Shown here piece by piece: positions 43,065-51,424 of a stretch of 64,000 bases of DNA. Every line of letters starts with the position of its first letter. Position 1 is the first letter of the stretch. Source of the stretch: Eubacteriaceae bacterium CHKCI004 (lineage in GTDB: Bacteria > Bacillota > Clostridia > Lachnospirales > Lachnospiraceae); the NCBI GenBank assembly GCA_900016875.1, contig FCNR01000028.1, positions 1 through 64,000 of the forward strand, read 5' to 3'. The translations under genes and the position numbers were made by a program. The notes beneath the pieces were generated by a model that worked only from the letters and a program-made list of their open reading frames with translations, did no database searches and had not been told where the DNA came from.

Positions 43065-43595
43065 ATGAGAAAAATTATGTTTGTAGGACGGAGTGAGTCA
43101 GGGAAAACTACGCTTACTCAGGCGATGAAGGGAAAAAAGATCATTTATCATAAGACACAGTATGTGAATCATTATGACGTTATCATTGATACGCCGGGAG
43201 AGTATGCGGAGACGAAGCGTCTCGGCGGTTCTCTGGCTGTATATGGAGCGGAATCTGACGTAATCGGACTGCTCATAAGCGCTACGGAACCTTTCTCTCT
43301 TTATCCGCCCAACTGCACTTCTCAGAGCAATCGGGAGGTTGTGGGTATTGTGACGAAATGCGACCACTGGGCGGGAGACCCGGAGCAGGCGGCGGAATGG
43401 CTTCGTCTGGCGGGCTGCAAAAAGATTTTCTATACCAGCTCTTTTACCGGTGAAGGTATTGCCGATATCATCTCGTATCTCAAGGAAGAGCATGAGACTC
43501 TGCCATGGGAGACGGTAAAAGCACAGTATGATAAGCTGGAATACGGAAGTAATGCTTCGGATGAAGACATGAACATCAACGGCGTGGTGGTGTAA
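43065..43595 (+). CDS. eutP: EutP/PduV-like GTPase
   Basis: 176 residues with P-loop GRSESGKTT (8-16), DTPGEY and TKCDHW (G4). Matches EutP/PduV, small Ras-like proteins linked to microcompartment operons. There is no microcompartment gene in the window, so the role here is open. It is the last chromosomal gene before the prophage and is closed by a terminator. Confidence 0.75.
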   Translation: MRKIMFVGRSESGKTTLTQAMKGKKIIYHKTQYVNHYDVIIDTPGEYAETKRLGGSLAVYGAESDVIGLLISATEPFSLYPPNCTSQSNREVVGIVTKCDHWAGDPEQAAEWLRLAGCKKIFYTSSFTGEGIADIISYLKEEHETLPWETVKAQYDKLEYGSNASDEDMNINGVVV

Positions 43596-43612
43596 TTCAT
43601 ATGTAATCATAT

Positions 43613-43666
43613 AAAAAGCGGATGCAGGAGCGGCGCCCGATGGCTGTCTCATGCATCTGCTTTTTT
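43613..43666 (+). terminator. Rho-independent terminator
   Basis: AAAAAGCGGATGCA pairs with TGCATCTGCTTTTTT around a GC-rich loop, just after the EutP-like gene. Confidence 0.75.
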
Positions 43667-43805
43667 GATAGGCGCATTCGGATAAAATCCGGTTAAGCGC
43701 AAAAAAAATAAGCTCCCTGCCGGACTTGAGACATCCCTTTTATATGGCTTATTTATGCGGTATTTTCAGTTTTGGATATTCAAAAGGGGCAGGCAGGGGG
43801 CAAAG

Positions 43806-44909
43806 TTATAAGATTCGTATTCCGGCTAAAAGCTGGTTCTCTTTTTCCCGCAGCTTCTTCGTCACATGCAGATAGATCTTTCGGGTAATCTCGCTGTTTT
43901 CATGCCCCAGACGGCGCGAGATCACTTCGATAGATATGCCCTGCTCCATGAGGAGGCTGGCGTGTGTATGACGCAGTGTATGGGGTGTGATTGGCCGGCC
44001 GATGCTTTTTATGGCATTTTCCTGCAGGTAAGCATTGTAAGAATAATAGTTAAGGTGTCGGCCCTGATCCTGGAAAAACAGATTACAGCCGGTGACCATG
44101 CGCAAAGAAAGGGCATCGTATTTCAGGCTGCGGCATAATTCCAGAAGTTCATCCTGCATGTACACATCCCGGGAGGAGGAACCTGTTTTTGGCGATGTTG
44201 TGACGTTATTGATCATATCATAATTCTTGGAGACTTTAATCATCCGATTCTTCAAATCAATATCCGAGATTTCCAGGGCAGCGGCTTCTCCAAATCGAAG
44301 GCCGGAGAGAGACAGAAATTCAGTCAGATTCCTCCATTTTTCGACAGTCATGTTTTCAATCAGACATTTCAGTTCCGAGGCTTCCAAAAATTTGTCCTGT
44401 ATCTTCTCCTTATGCGGTATGTCCTTGAACCGCTCAATCTTATCCAGGTAGGAGATATCTTTTAACAAATCATTCTTATAGCCCCATCGAATCAAAGCCT
44501 TGAAACGTGTCAGGTGCTCGTTGAGTGTACCGTTCTCTTTCCCGGAAGAAAGAAAAGAATCCCTGACATATCTGGCCGTGAGCCGATCCACCAGAACATT
44601 CTCGCCAAGCATCTTCATAAGAGTATTGCAGGCATGATAATTTCTGCTGTATGTGGATTCTTTCACCACAAGCTTCTGACTTTTCCGATATTCTGTTACC
44701 AGTTCCCGAAGGGTGATATCTTTCTTCACGATCACATCTCTTGCCAGCGCCTTCTCAATCTTCGCCGCGAGAGCCGTCTGTGCCTGTTTTCGGGAAGAGG
44801 CAGTGTTTTTCTCCAGTGTCACGGAAACGCGCCGCATTTTGCCTGTCAGGTAGTCCTCATAGCGTTCTATGTATTTATATTTACCGTTATCCAGTTTTTC
44901 AACCCACAT
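43806..44909 (-). CDS. int: Prophage tyrosine integrase
   Basis: 367 residues from the ATG at 44909 (AAGGAAGG 9 bases upstream). N-terminal arm-binding region, SAM-like core-binding domain (about 65-165), catalytic domain with Arg (SGLRFGEA), Lys (TSPKTGSSSR), HTLRH, LGH and the nucleophile Tyr (RKIYLHV). All key residues are present. It integrates and, with an excisionase, excises the phage. Confidence 0.9.
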   Translation of the reverse strand: MWVEKLDNGKYKYIERYEDYLTGKMRRVSVTLEKNTASSRKQAQTALAAKIEKALARDVIVKKDITLRELVTEYRKSQKLVVKESTYSRNYHACNTLMKMLGENVLVDRLTARYVRDSFLSSGKENGTLNEHLTRFKALIRWGYKNDLLKDISYLDKIERFKDIPHKEKIQDKFLEASELKCLIENMTVEKWRNLTEFLSLSGLRFGEAAALEISDIDLKNRMIKVSKNYDMINNVTTSPKTGSSSRDVYMQDELLELCRSLKYDALSLRMVTGCNLFFQDQGRHLNYYSYNAYLQENAIKSIGRPITPHTLRHTHASLLMEQGISIEVISRRLGHENSEITRKIYLHVTKKLREKENQLLAGIRIL

Positions 44910-45041
44910 ATGCACCATCCTTCCTTAAAAATGGGTATAAAAATAACAGCCAGAGAATGTTTGTTCTCTTGCGGTGGCTGCCCGGAGATGATACAATATT
45001 TTTGCGTTTTGGTTGCATCATCTTCGGATATGTAACTGTTT

Positions 45042-45073
45042 CCGCTCCTGTTGGCGCAGGGGCGGATTTTTTT
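45042..45073 (+). terminator. Hairpin with T-run, right copy of a repeated pair (left side of abi)
   Basis: CCGCTCCTG / CAGGGGCGG with loop TTGGCG, then A and eight T. Nearly the same hairpin is at 46199. Oriented to stop plus-strand transcripts running from the integrase side toward abi. Confidence 0.6.
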
Positions 45074-45074
45074 A

Positions 45075-46016
45075 TCATAAACTGTTTAAATTACGCCAGT
45101 TGTGTGGGAAGCCCATTTCATTCAATATTTCATTCCTGGTTAAGAGGTTAAGCTTTTTATCTAAAGTTCCAATAGCGCGAAAAATTTCTTTACTCATTCG
45201 CTTAAAGTCGTTATTTGATAATAATCTTTTTAATGCAATTAAACAAGCAAATAAATCGCGTTTACCTTGTAAATATTCTCCGTTTTCATTTTGGCTAATA
45301 TTAAGTTGTTGATGATAAGGAGTTGTGGATAACGGCTTTTTTGTCCGAAAACAGTATATTCGATTTCCGTGTGCACAAAAATTTCTTACAGTGGAAATAT
45401 AAGCAAGGGCATTTTCAAGCTCATTGTCCATTATGCCAAAGCAACGTGATACATTTTGACGTTCTCGCGGCAGCATTAAACTGTAGAATTTACTGATTGT
45501 ACCTAGAGTTAAGATGTTGTTTAAAACCCATAAAGGTATGTAACCATGTATTTTCAAGTAGTGTGATATGCTTGGGTCAGTGCTATGATTGGCCGTTTGC
45601 CGTTGGATTTCGGCAATAAGGCTTGTTATTTTTGATTCAGAATCTCGCAAGGCTGTATTAAAATTAGTATAAACCAAATAATTTTTATGTCCATGCGCCT
45701 CGGAAAAATAGTAGGATATCAAACTTTTAACATGAGTTTCTGCTTCTAGAATATATCTAAAGAAAATATCTCGGAGTACACGATCAAACTGGTAAAGAGC
45801 GTTAATTTCGTTCATTGTAGTCCCTGGTCGATATTTTACCTGTTCGGATTCGCTATCTAAGAAAAGTTTGTTATATCCATTTATAAGATTGTAATAGCCG
45901 TGTTTTTCTAAGACCCGCTTTGCGTAATCCCGAGAAGAGGCATCCTCGATGGTAACACCGCGTTCCTTCAAAAGATCTACAAGATCATCAAGTGTTTTAA
46001 AAATCTTTTCTTCCAT
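45075..46016 (-). CDS. Abi_2 (AbiD/AbiF)-family abortive infection protein
   Basis: 313 residues from the ATG at 46016 (AGGAGC upstream). The N-terminus (FKTLDDLVDLLKERGVTIED, then KHGYYNLINGYNKLF) and the C-terminal RNFCAHGNRIY match the Abi_2 family; the RN-x3-H signature is the HEPN ribonuclease motif. Such proteins stop growth of superinfecting phages. Here it is a prophage-borne gene between integrase and immunity genes, a common place for lysogenic defence cargo. AT-rich compared with its neighbours. Confidence 0.8.
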   Translation of the reverse strand: MEEKIFKTLDDLVDLLKERGVTIEDASSRDYAKRVLEKHGYYNLINGYNKLFLDSESEQVKYRPGTTMNEINALYQFDRVLRDIFFRYILEAETHVKSLISYYFSEAHGHKNYLVYTNFNTALRDSESKITSLIAEIQRQTANHSTDPSISHYLKIHGYIPLWVLNNILTLGTISKFYSLMLPRERQNVSRCFGIMDNELENALAYISTVRNFCAHGNRIYCFRTKKPLSTTPYHQQLNISQNENGEYLQGKRDLFACLIALKRLLSNNDFKRMSKEIFRAIGTLDKKLNLLTRNEILNEMGFPHNWRNLNSL

Positions 46017-46198
46017 AAGTGCTCCTGTAAAATAAAAAGACCCCGGGCCCGAAGGACACCGGAGTACGTTCCAAAATATTATATGTGCCAAACAGAAATA
46101 AATTCCTATTAGTGGCTTAATAATAGCATGTTACTTCTCAAGTGTCAAGTAATTCGAAAAAAATTCCTGTTCCATATCTCTATGGATAAAATTGTTTT

Positions 46199-46228
46199 CC
46201 GCTCCTGCCTAAGCAGGGGCGGATTTTT
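46199..46228 (+). terminator. Hairpin with T-run, second copy (right side of abi)
   Basis: Perfect 10-bp stem CCGCTCCTGC / GCAGGGGCGG, loop CTAA, then ATTTTT. Together with 45042 it flanks the abi gene. Confidence 0.6.
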
Positions 46229-46276
46229 CAATTGGTGACAATTTGTCGCCGTTTGTGCGCTGGCGCAAAAATATTT

Positions 46277-46507
46277 TTATGCCGCCTTCGGATAATCAAT
46301 CACTGTTACTGTGATCTCGCTGGAGATTCTTTGGATACCATCTAAGATGGCTTCGATTTTTCTGGCAACAGGATCGGAAAAATATTCTTCACCGCATTGA
46401 GTACATTTTTCACATGGAACATTTTTGATCACGATGATATAGTTATCAATCTTTTCAACGAAATCAGTAGTTGCTTTTTCTAAAGATCCACCACAATATA
46501 CACACAT
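46277..46507 (-). CDS. YgiT/MqsA-type zinc-finger antitoxin, putative
   Basis: 76 residues from the ATG at 46507 (AAAGGAGCG upstream). Two CxxC pairs (CVYCGG, CEKCTQCGEEYF) form the zinc finger of YgiT/MqsA-like antitoxins. It is only three bases from the DUF4258 gene. The C-terminal helix-turn-helix of full MqsA is absent, so it is the short form. Confidence 0.65.
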   Translation of the reverse strand: MCVYCGGSLEKATTDFVEKIDNYIIVIKNVPCEKCTQCGEEYFSDPVARKIEAILDGIQRISSEITVTVIDYPKAA

Positions 46508-46509
46508 AT

Positions 46510-46827
46510 TTATCGCTCCTTTCTGGTTTTCATATCGCTTTCCCATTCATTCTTATCAGGGTAATATGCAGTGATGGCATAAAGAAATTCCCCATCACTC
46601 CCTACCACATCATGCAATGCTGTCCCTGGTCTTATCCATCCGAGAATCAGGCAGCTCGGAGTGGGCCTGTCATCTGGGTATTGACGTATGATCTCGCCAC
46701 ACATGATACATTTCTCAAAATCATCCATGCTGATGTGTCGTTCTCGCAAACGCTTCAAAGCGTGGCGGGACCATTTGATATTCTTGTCTGTACACAGTTT
46801 TCGCAATTGTTCTATTTCCAATGCCAA
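46510..46827 (-). CDS. DUF4258-type toxin, putative
   Basis: 105 residues from a TTG at 46827 (AGGGAGGTG upstream). KWSRHALKRLRERHISMDDF followed by IIRQYPDDRPTPSCLILGW is the DUF4258 pattern, an RelE-like fold toxin group commonly paired with YgiT-type antitoxins as here. Toxin precedes antitoxin. Confidence 0.65.
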   Translation of the reverse strand: MALEIEQLRKLCTDKNIKWSRHALKRLRERHISMDDFEKCIMCGEIIRQYPDDRPTPSCLILGWIRPGTALHDVVGSDGEFLYAITAYYPDKNEWESDMKTRKER

Positions 46828-46833
46828 AATGAA

Positions 46834-47280
46834 TCACCTCCCTGTGTTTGGATTATAATCTTTATATCTTAATCTAATCAAATATTCCTGATAACCAAGA
46901 GCACGCGAAAGCTGAGACACTGTTAGATCAGCGTAATCACATAGTTCGTTGTCTGATACCAGTAAATTCATGGCGAAGCGATCGGCTTCGATCTCGTACT
47001 TCGTGGTATTTAATTGTGTCCGCGAATCCATGAAAATCGCGTTCGATTTTTTATGCAGGAGCATATGTCCCATTTCATGCGCGCAGACAAACTTCTTGTC
47101 TCTGACGTTTAACGCGTCGTCTATGTAAATGATATTGTTCCGCTGAAAGTATTGATAAAACCCCCGTACTCCATGAAGGGGATAAAACACCACTATGGCG
47201 TTGAGGTTATCAATAATCTCGAAAGGATCCCGTGTATTATATTTTCTGGCAAAGGAGTTCGCCAGCTTTTTAATATCCAT
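46834..47280 (-). CDS. ImmA/IrrE-family metallopeptidase
   Basis: 148 residues from the ATG at 47280. Zinc protease motif HEMGH (68-72) with the downstream EIEADRFAMNLL helix. ImmA-type proteases cleave phage or element repressors upon DNA damage. It follows the CI-like repressor gene by four bases, so the two form the induction switch. Confidence 0.85.
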   Translation of the reverse strand: MDIKKLANSFARKYNTRDPFEIIDNLNAIVVFYPLHGVRGFYQYFQRNNIIYIDDALNVRDKKFVCAHEMGHMLLHKKSNAIFMDSRTQLNTTKYEIEADRFAMNLLVSDNELCDYADLTVSQLSRALGYQEYLIRLRYKDYNPNTGR

Positions 47281-47284
47281 AACA

Positions 47285-47701
47285 TCAATCCTTTTTATAC
47301 TTTTTCGGAGTGTACTTCTCCTTGTTCTTTTTCTTCGCCATCTCCATCCCGATCTGCATGGCTGACAGGATAGATTCCACGGCCTCCGGGGACGCCGGAT
47401 CGCCGTCAAACATCAGTCCGTCCTGCTTTAACAGCTCCTCGGTGCTGGCGAGAATCTCTTCGATATCCTTCTTATCTTTAGGTTTTAACTGCGGTTCTTT
47501 TTCGCTGTCCTCCTTTCCGGTCATGAGGTAGTCTATCGAAACACCGAAGTAATCAGCCAGTTTTTTCATATTTTCTGATTTGGGTGTACTTCGACCACGT
47601 TTCCAGTCACTTAATGTAGATTGCGTTACTCCCGTAGCTTTAGCCACTTTGTATGCGCTTACTCCATATTTTTGTAATAGTTGCTCAAAAATCTCATACA
47701 T
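47285..47701 (-). CDS. CI-like phage repressor (XRE family)
   Basis: 138 residues from the ATG at 47701 (AAAGGTAGAC upstream); the longer frame runs into the operators. Helix-turn-helix in residues 8-60 (VSAYKVAKATGVTQSTLSDW, RGRSTPKSENMKKLADYFGV). The C-terminal part is lysine-rich. It has no autopeptidase domain, in keeping with a separate ImmA protease. Confidence 0.85.
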   Translation of the reverse strand: MYEIFEQLLQKYGVSAYKVAKATGVTQSTLSDWKRGRSTPKSENMKKLADYFGVSIDYLMTGKEDSEKEPQLKPKDKKDIEEILASTEELLKQDGLMFDGDPASPEAVESILSAMQIGMEMAKKKNKEKYTPKKYKKD

Positions 47702-47739
47702 TATTTGTCTACCTTTCACAAATATAGGCAATACTATGG

Positions 47740-47816
47740 AAAACCGATAATATATGGTTGACATTATCGAAAATGCATAGTATAGTATGAGTATGCAAAG
47801 GAAAACCGATAACTCC
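47740..47816. promoter_or_regulatory. Phage switch region: PR promoter and operators
   Basis: A near-consensus plus-strand promoter TTGACA (47758) - 17 bases - TATAGT (47781). AAAACCGATAA occurs on both sides (about 47740 and 47804). GCATAGTATAG and GAGTATGC form an imperfect inverted repeat over the -10 box. These fit repressor and Cro binding sites. Confidence 0.65.
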
Positions 47817-47823
47817 TGATGCA

Positions 47824-47879
47824 TACTACGGAAATGTTTAAGTTATCTGATAAATAAATGCTATCACATTTCCGTAGTA
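47824..47879. repeat. 14-bp inverted repeat between switch promoter and Cro-like gene
   Basis: TACTACGGAAATGT (47824) and ACATTTCCGTAGTA (47866) are perfect complements with a 28-base spacer. A further half copy, TACGGAAAGG, lies at the ribosome site of the next gene. Confidence 0.7.
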
Positions 47880-47915
47880 ATTACAACTATTAATATACGG
47901 AAAGGCGGTGTAAAA

Positions 47916-48104
47916 TTGTACGAAAAATTTAAGCAGTTATTGGATAAAACCAACAAAACCGCTTATCAAGTATCAAAAGATACTGGAATTCCTCAATCAG
48001 TTTTGTCTGACTGGAAAAGAGGCAGAAGCAACGTGAAAACTGACAAGCTTAAAATCCTCGCGGATTATTTCGGAGTGAAAATTGAATATTTTCTGGAAGA
48101 GTAG
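47916..48104 (+). CDS. Cro-like XRE regulator
   Basis: 62 residues from a TTG (AAAGGCGGTG upstream). Nearly the whole protein is a helix-turn-helix (KTAYQVSKDTGIPQSVLSDW, RGRSNVKTDKLKILADYFGV), closely similar to the N-terminus of the CI-like repressor, as expected for a Cro partner. Confidence 0.8.
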   Translation: MYEKFKQLLDKTNKTAYQVSKDTGIPQSVLSDWKRGRSNVKTDKLKILADYFGVKIEYFLEE

Positions 48105-48117
48105 GGGGTGAAAGTGG

Positions 48118-48363
48118 ATGGTTGATGAATGGTTGGGGAAGGCCATCAGAAAATATCTAAAAGAACAAAGATATACGCAGATATCTATTTCAAAAAAGAC
48201 CGGGATACCGCCGGATAAATTAAGTGCTTCGTTGAATGGAAAAAGACGTTTTACTTTTGATGAATATTCTTTAATTTGCGGGGCGCTTGGAGTAAATACT
48301 GATGCATTTGTTCATCCGAGACTACCGGGGAGAAAGGAAAATGATGCAAACAAAAAAATATAA
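48118..48363 (+). CDS. XRE-type regulator
   Basis: 81 residues. Helix-turn-helix YTQISISKKTGIPPDKLSAS, then RFTFDEYSLICGALGVNTDA. Second early regulator, 13 bases after the Cro-like gene. Confidence 0.75.
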   Translation: MVDEWLGKAIRKYLKEQRYTQISISKKTGIPPDKLSASLNGKRRFTFDEYSLICGALGVNTDAFVHPRLPGRKENDANKKI

Positions 48364-48472
48364 AGATAAAAGTAGATTATAGTGAAAGAGATATGACACT
48401 TAGAAAAACACAAAAACAAAAAAATAAAAGAAGCCAATTCATTGGCGAAAGAACTGGCTTCTAAAAAATGAT

Positions 48473-48694
48473 TTACATATTAAGCTCTAGTTTAACGGAA
48501 TTATGGCAATGTGGGCATGTATTATTGCCTATATAGGCAGCAAAATGCCTTTGACAATGTGGACAGGTTATTTCATGAGTGTTACGCATAATTGATTTTG
48601 TTGCATGCTCCATAATGGAGTTTTTTAAATCGCGTTCTAAACGTTTCATATCAGATTTACTATTAAGCTTGTATTTTTTTGAAATTTTTATCAT
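48473..48694 (-). CDS. Small zinc-ribbon protein
   Basis: 73 residues from the ATG at 48694 (AAAGGTG upstream). Basic N-terminal helix and a zinc ribbon from two CPHC motifs (TCPHCQRHF, TCPHCHNSV). On the minus strand within the early region, so expressed apart from it, possibly in the lysogen. Confidence 0.6.
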   Translation of the reverse strand: MIKISKKYKLNSKSDMKRLERDLKNSIMEHATKSIMRNTHEITCPHCQRHFAAYIGNNTCPHCHNSVKLELNM

Positions 48695-48861
48695 CACCTT
48701 TCTATTATATTTTAGAAGCTTCTGATAGTTATAGTATACCACAATATATGGAAAGTCAAGATAAATATTTCTAAAAACACAATATAAAAGGAATATTAAA
48801 AAAATAAAGCACAATATATTGTGGATATTTTTTATTATGAAATATAATAAATTATATGTAG

Positions 48862-49296
48862 TTGGAGAAAAGTTTCATAAAACTAAAGTTTTTTGAAAGG
48901 AGATGGTCGAAAACGCAGTACAGTGCACAAATAGAGAACTTTCTTCGGTTCCTGATGAACTGTGATGAGAAGTATAACATAGCGGTCCAAAAGGAAAACG
49001 ATGCTGACGCAGCCACGCAGGATATCTTGCATCACATCGAACTGAAGGAAAATACCCAGCAGGATTATATCCTCGAAGGTCTGCAGCTTCACCGAGTCCG
49101 GAGGGAGCGGCGCCATGCAAAGGACACTCAGCGGCTGACAAAGCCAATTAAAGAATGGGAGGCATCCAATAAGCGTGTGATCCGCGACCTGGAGAAGCTG
49201 CTGGGTGAGGTCCGGAGGCAGGAACGGTACATAGAAAACCGATCTTATACGCCGAAGACAGATGTCCTGCGGATATTGGAAGGAGGTGAGGAATAG
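48862..49296 (+). CDS. Phage protein of unknown function
   Basis: 144 codons from a TTG at 48862; the true start is uncertain because the only strong ribosome site (GAAAGGAG, 48895) lies inside the frame with no start codon after it in frame. Helical and highly charged (HHIELKENTQQDYILEGLQL). Ends directly before the next gene. Confidence 0.5.
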   Translation: MEKSFIKLKFFERRWSKTQYSAQIENFLRFLMNCDEKYNIAVQKENDADAATQDILHHIELKENTQQDYILEGLQLHRVRRERRHAKDTQRLTKPIKEWEASNKRVIRDLEKLLGEVRRQERYIENRSYTPKTDVLRILEGGEE

Positions 49297-49629
49297 ATGA
49301 AGACCGTTGAAAGACCATTGCATATCATTGAGCAGATCAGGGGATTTGCCTACATGTCCGATCAGCAGCTTGCCACAGAATTTAACATGTCAAAGCGTAC
49401 TGTCCAGCGGAAGCGGCGCGGCATCGAGGCGGAGATGGAAAAGGGCAGGTATAACAAATACGCCATCGCAGGGAACCTGACGAATGTATATGTATTCATT
49501 GATTACATGAAGTTTGAGAAGATGCTCAACAACCCGGTACTGCGGAAATGCGTCCCGGAATTTGAGCCGGAAGAAATCATGCGGATCTGCGGATTTAGCC
49601 AGCAGGTACGCGTGGCCGCAGAGGTATAA
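49297..49629 (+). CDS. Phage helix-turn-helix protein
   Basis: 110 residues; ATG follows the preceding stop at once, GGAGGTGAGG upstream. YMSDQQLATEFNMSKRTVQR is a helix-turn-helix of the sigma/RinA or DNA-packaging type, followed by KRRGIEAEMEKGRYNKYAIA. Probably an early regulator. Confidence 0.6.
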   Translation: MKTVERPLHIIEQIRGFAYMSDQQLATEFNMSKRTVQRKRRGIEAEMEKGRYNKYAIAGNLTNVYVFIDYMKFEKMLNNPVLRKCVPEFEPEEIMRICGFSQQVRVAAEV

Positions 49630-49717
49630 AAAAATGCACCCAGGGAGCGGCAACTCCCGTAGGGCGCAAAACAAACTAAACACTTATAGTATACGCCCAT
49701 AGAAAGGAAATGGGAAG

Positions 49718-49891
49718 ATGAAATTTTTAAAACATTTAGTCAGCGCCATCCTGATCGCCGCCAGCATCGCCATTCTGGCCTGGCTGGTAGTCAGTTGGGT
49801 GGACGTACTGATGCATAATGACCCCATCACCGGGGACAAGCAGTACATGCCAGGCAATGCGATTGTGTTGATGGTAGAGCTGGCGGAGTAG
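49718..49891 (+). CDS. Small single-pass membrane protein
   Basis: 57 residues with one membrane helix (LVSAILIAASIAILAWLVVS, about 6-26). ATG at 49718 behind AGAAAGGAAATGG. Function unknown. Confidence 0.55.
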   Translation: MKFLKHLVSAILIAASIAILAWLVVSWVDVLMHNDPITGDKQYMPGNAIVLMVELAE

Positions 49892-49902
49892 GAGGAGAAG
49901 AC

Positions 49903-50193
49903 ATGGTCACAGCAATGATTGAAGCGAAAGATAAAAAGACAACAAGAACTATGGAAGGAGATGCCGTCATAGCCTTTGCGATCAGGGAGATAACAGACAA
50001 TGCAAGCGGTGTATCAATAGCTATCACCGGAACAATGAGGCCTGTACATACGGCAAACGCGCTCGGTGATGCGATGGCCGAGATCCTGAAAGAGCTTGCA
50101 AATGATAGCAGCGTTCCGGAATCGGTGTTATCAGTGATTTTCTTAAAACAGTTTTTAAAAATGCGGGGAGAGAGCGATGAGACAGCCATCTAA
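49903..50193 (+). CDS. Phage protein of unknown function
   Basis: 96 residues; RBS GGAGGAG upstream. Alternating strands and a helix (ANALGDAMAEILKELANDSS). No known domain. Overlaps the next gene by 17 bases. Confidence 0.55.
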   Translation: MVTAMIEAKDKKTTRTMEGDAVIAFAIREITDNASGVSIAITGTMRPVHTANALGDAMAEILKELANDSSVPESVLSVIFLKQFLKMRGESDETAI

Positions 50194-50326
50194 AGAAAAT
50201 CCAATCAAGATCTTACGCTTTGCGGACAAACGCCTATGGTGCTTCAGAGGAACCACGGAAGAAGCGTGGGAGTTTGCCAGAAAAAAAGAAAAAGAACTGG
50301 GCGTGAAATGCGTCGCGATCAATTAA
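50177..50326 (+). CDS. Small phage protein
   Basis: 49 residues (MRQPSKENPIKILRFADKRL onwards). The ATG at 50177 has GGGGAGAG upstream and overlaps the previous gene in another frame, typical for phage genes. Unknown function. Confidence 0.5.
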   Translation: MRQPSKENPIKILRFADKRLWCFRGTTEEAWEFARKKEKELGVKCVAIN

Positions 50327-50329
50327 AAC

Positions 50330-50355
50330 GGGGGATGCAAAAAAATGCATCCCCC
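50330..50355. terminator. Hairpin after the small phage genes
   Basis: Perfect 10-bp stem GGGGGATGCA / TGCATCCCCC, loop of six A. No T-run follows, so it may be an RNA stability or processing element rather than a terminator. Confidence 0.5.
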
Positions 50356-50437
50356 AATGACTATAGATAGCCAAAAACACTATATTCATTGTACTATCTG
50401 TAGCTCTGAAAATCAACGGAAAAATTGAGGTAATACA

Positions 50438-51424
50438 ATGAAAAAAAGAGCGAAACAGACCGTCGCGAAGGGGCTTGTAATAAATAGTAACAAGTCACCA
50501 CATAAAAAACAGAAATACATAGAATACGACTACGAAGGGCTGTTTAACCAGAGCATGGAAGACTGGGACGAGTTCTTTGTGGAACAGCTTCTGAAGATGG
50601 GGAGGACACGATGTGTCTATGCCACGAAGGAAATATATGCAGGAAATCAGCTGGAGATAGAGATCTATCCAGAGTTCACCAGAAAGCAGGCGGAGACGCT
50701 TTACATCCGGCAAGTGGATAAAAAGCAGCAGCAGGAGAACCAGAAGAAACTCAACAGCCGAAACAGCCGGAAAAAGTTCTGGCGGTTATGCGAGCATAAT
50801 TTTCACAACGGGGATTTCTGGATCACCCTGACTTATGCCAAAGAACCGGAAGGGATAGAGGAGGCGGTGGGGAATATGCAGAAGTTTATCAAGAACATAA
50901 ATGGGAAGCGCCGCCGCAGGGGACTGCCGAACGCGAAGTATCTGTATGTGACAGAAGAAGTGAGTGAGGACGGGGAAGTGGTGCGGGTCCACCACCATCT
51001 GTTCATGGACAGCATGATGGATTTGGACACTGTCATGAAGACATGGAAGCATGGCGGGCGGAACGAGTGCCGCCGGGTAGAAAAAGACGAAGACGGCATC
51101 AGCGGTGCCGCAGCGTACACGGCAAAGGAGAAGGCGGACACCCGGCGGAAAAAATATAAAAAGCGCTGGAATGGCAGCAAGAATCTGGAGAAACCGCCGG
51201 AGAAAAAGCATCACCAGACCAAAGAAAAAGACATCCGACGGATGGTGCGGGACCGGGGATATATCGAACAATATGTCAAAAACACAAGGCTGCGGAGTGG
51301 GAAAAAACGGTATGACGGCTATACCTATTCGCACAGCAGCGTGTATTTTAATGATTTTAACGCGAGGTTTTATATCCGCATACGGATGCGGCGGGAGGGA
51401 GGTGATGACTATGTTCCGCATTGA
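50438..51424 (+). CDS. HUH-type replication initiator (REP_ORF2-G2P-like)
   Basis: 328 residues. GDFWITLTY near residue 127, KYLYVTEEV, and the metal motif VRVHHHLFM are the three strands of rolling-circle-type HUH endonucleases; tyrosines occur further on (for example RGYIEQYVKN). A basic N-terminus and a central coiled region precede them. It would nick the phage origin. It heads the replication operon that contains PcfK- and PcfJ-like genes. Confidence 0.7.
   Translation: MKKRAKQTVAKGLVINSNKSPHKKQKYIEYDYEGLFNQSMEDWDEFFVEQLLKMGRTRCVYATKEIYAGNQLEIEIYPEFTRKQAETLYIRQVDKKQQQENQKKLNSRNSRKKFWRLCEHNFHNGDFWITLTYAKEPEGIEEAVGNMQKFIKNINGKRRRRGLPNAKYLYVTEEVSEDGEVVRVHHHLFMDSMMDLDTVMKTWKHGGRNECRRVEKDEDGISGAAAYTAKEKADTRRKKYKKRWNGSKNLEKPPEKKHHQTKEKDIRRMVRDRGYIEQYVKNTRLRSGKKRYDGYTYSHSSVYFNDFNARFYIRIRMRREGGDDYVPH

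Noticed and set aside
43065-43595. Part of an ethanolamine or propanediol microcompartment operon
   Set aside because: No shell or enzyme genes are present on either side.
47824-47879. Terminal inverted repeats of a small transposon
   Set aside because: The space between arms is only 28 bases and the place within the switch region suits an operator or RNA hairpin.
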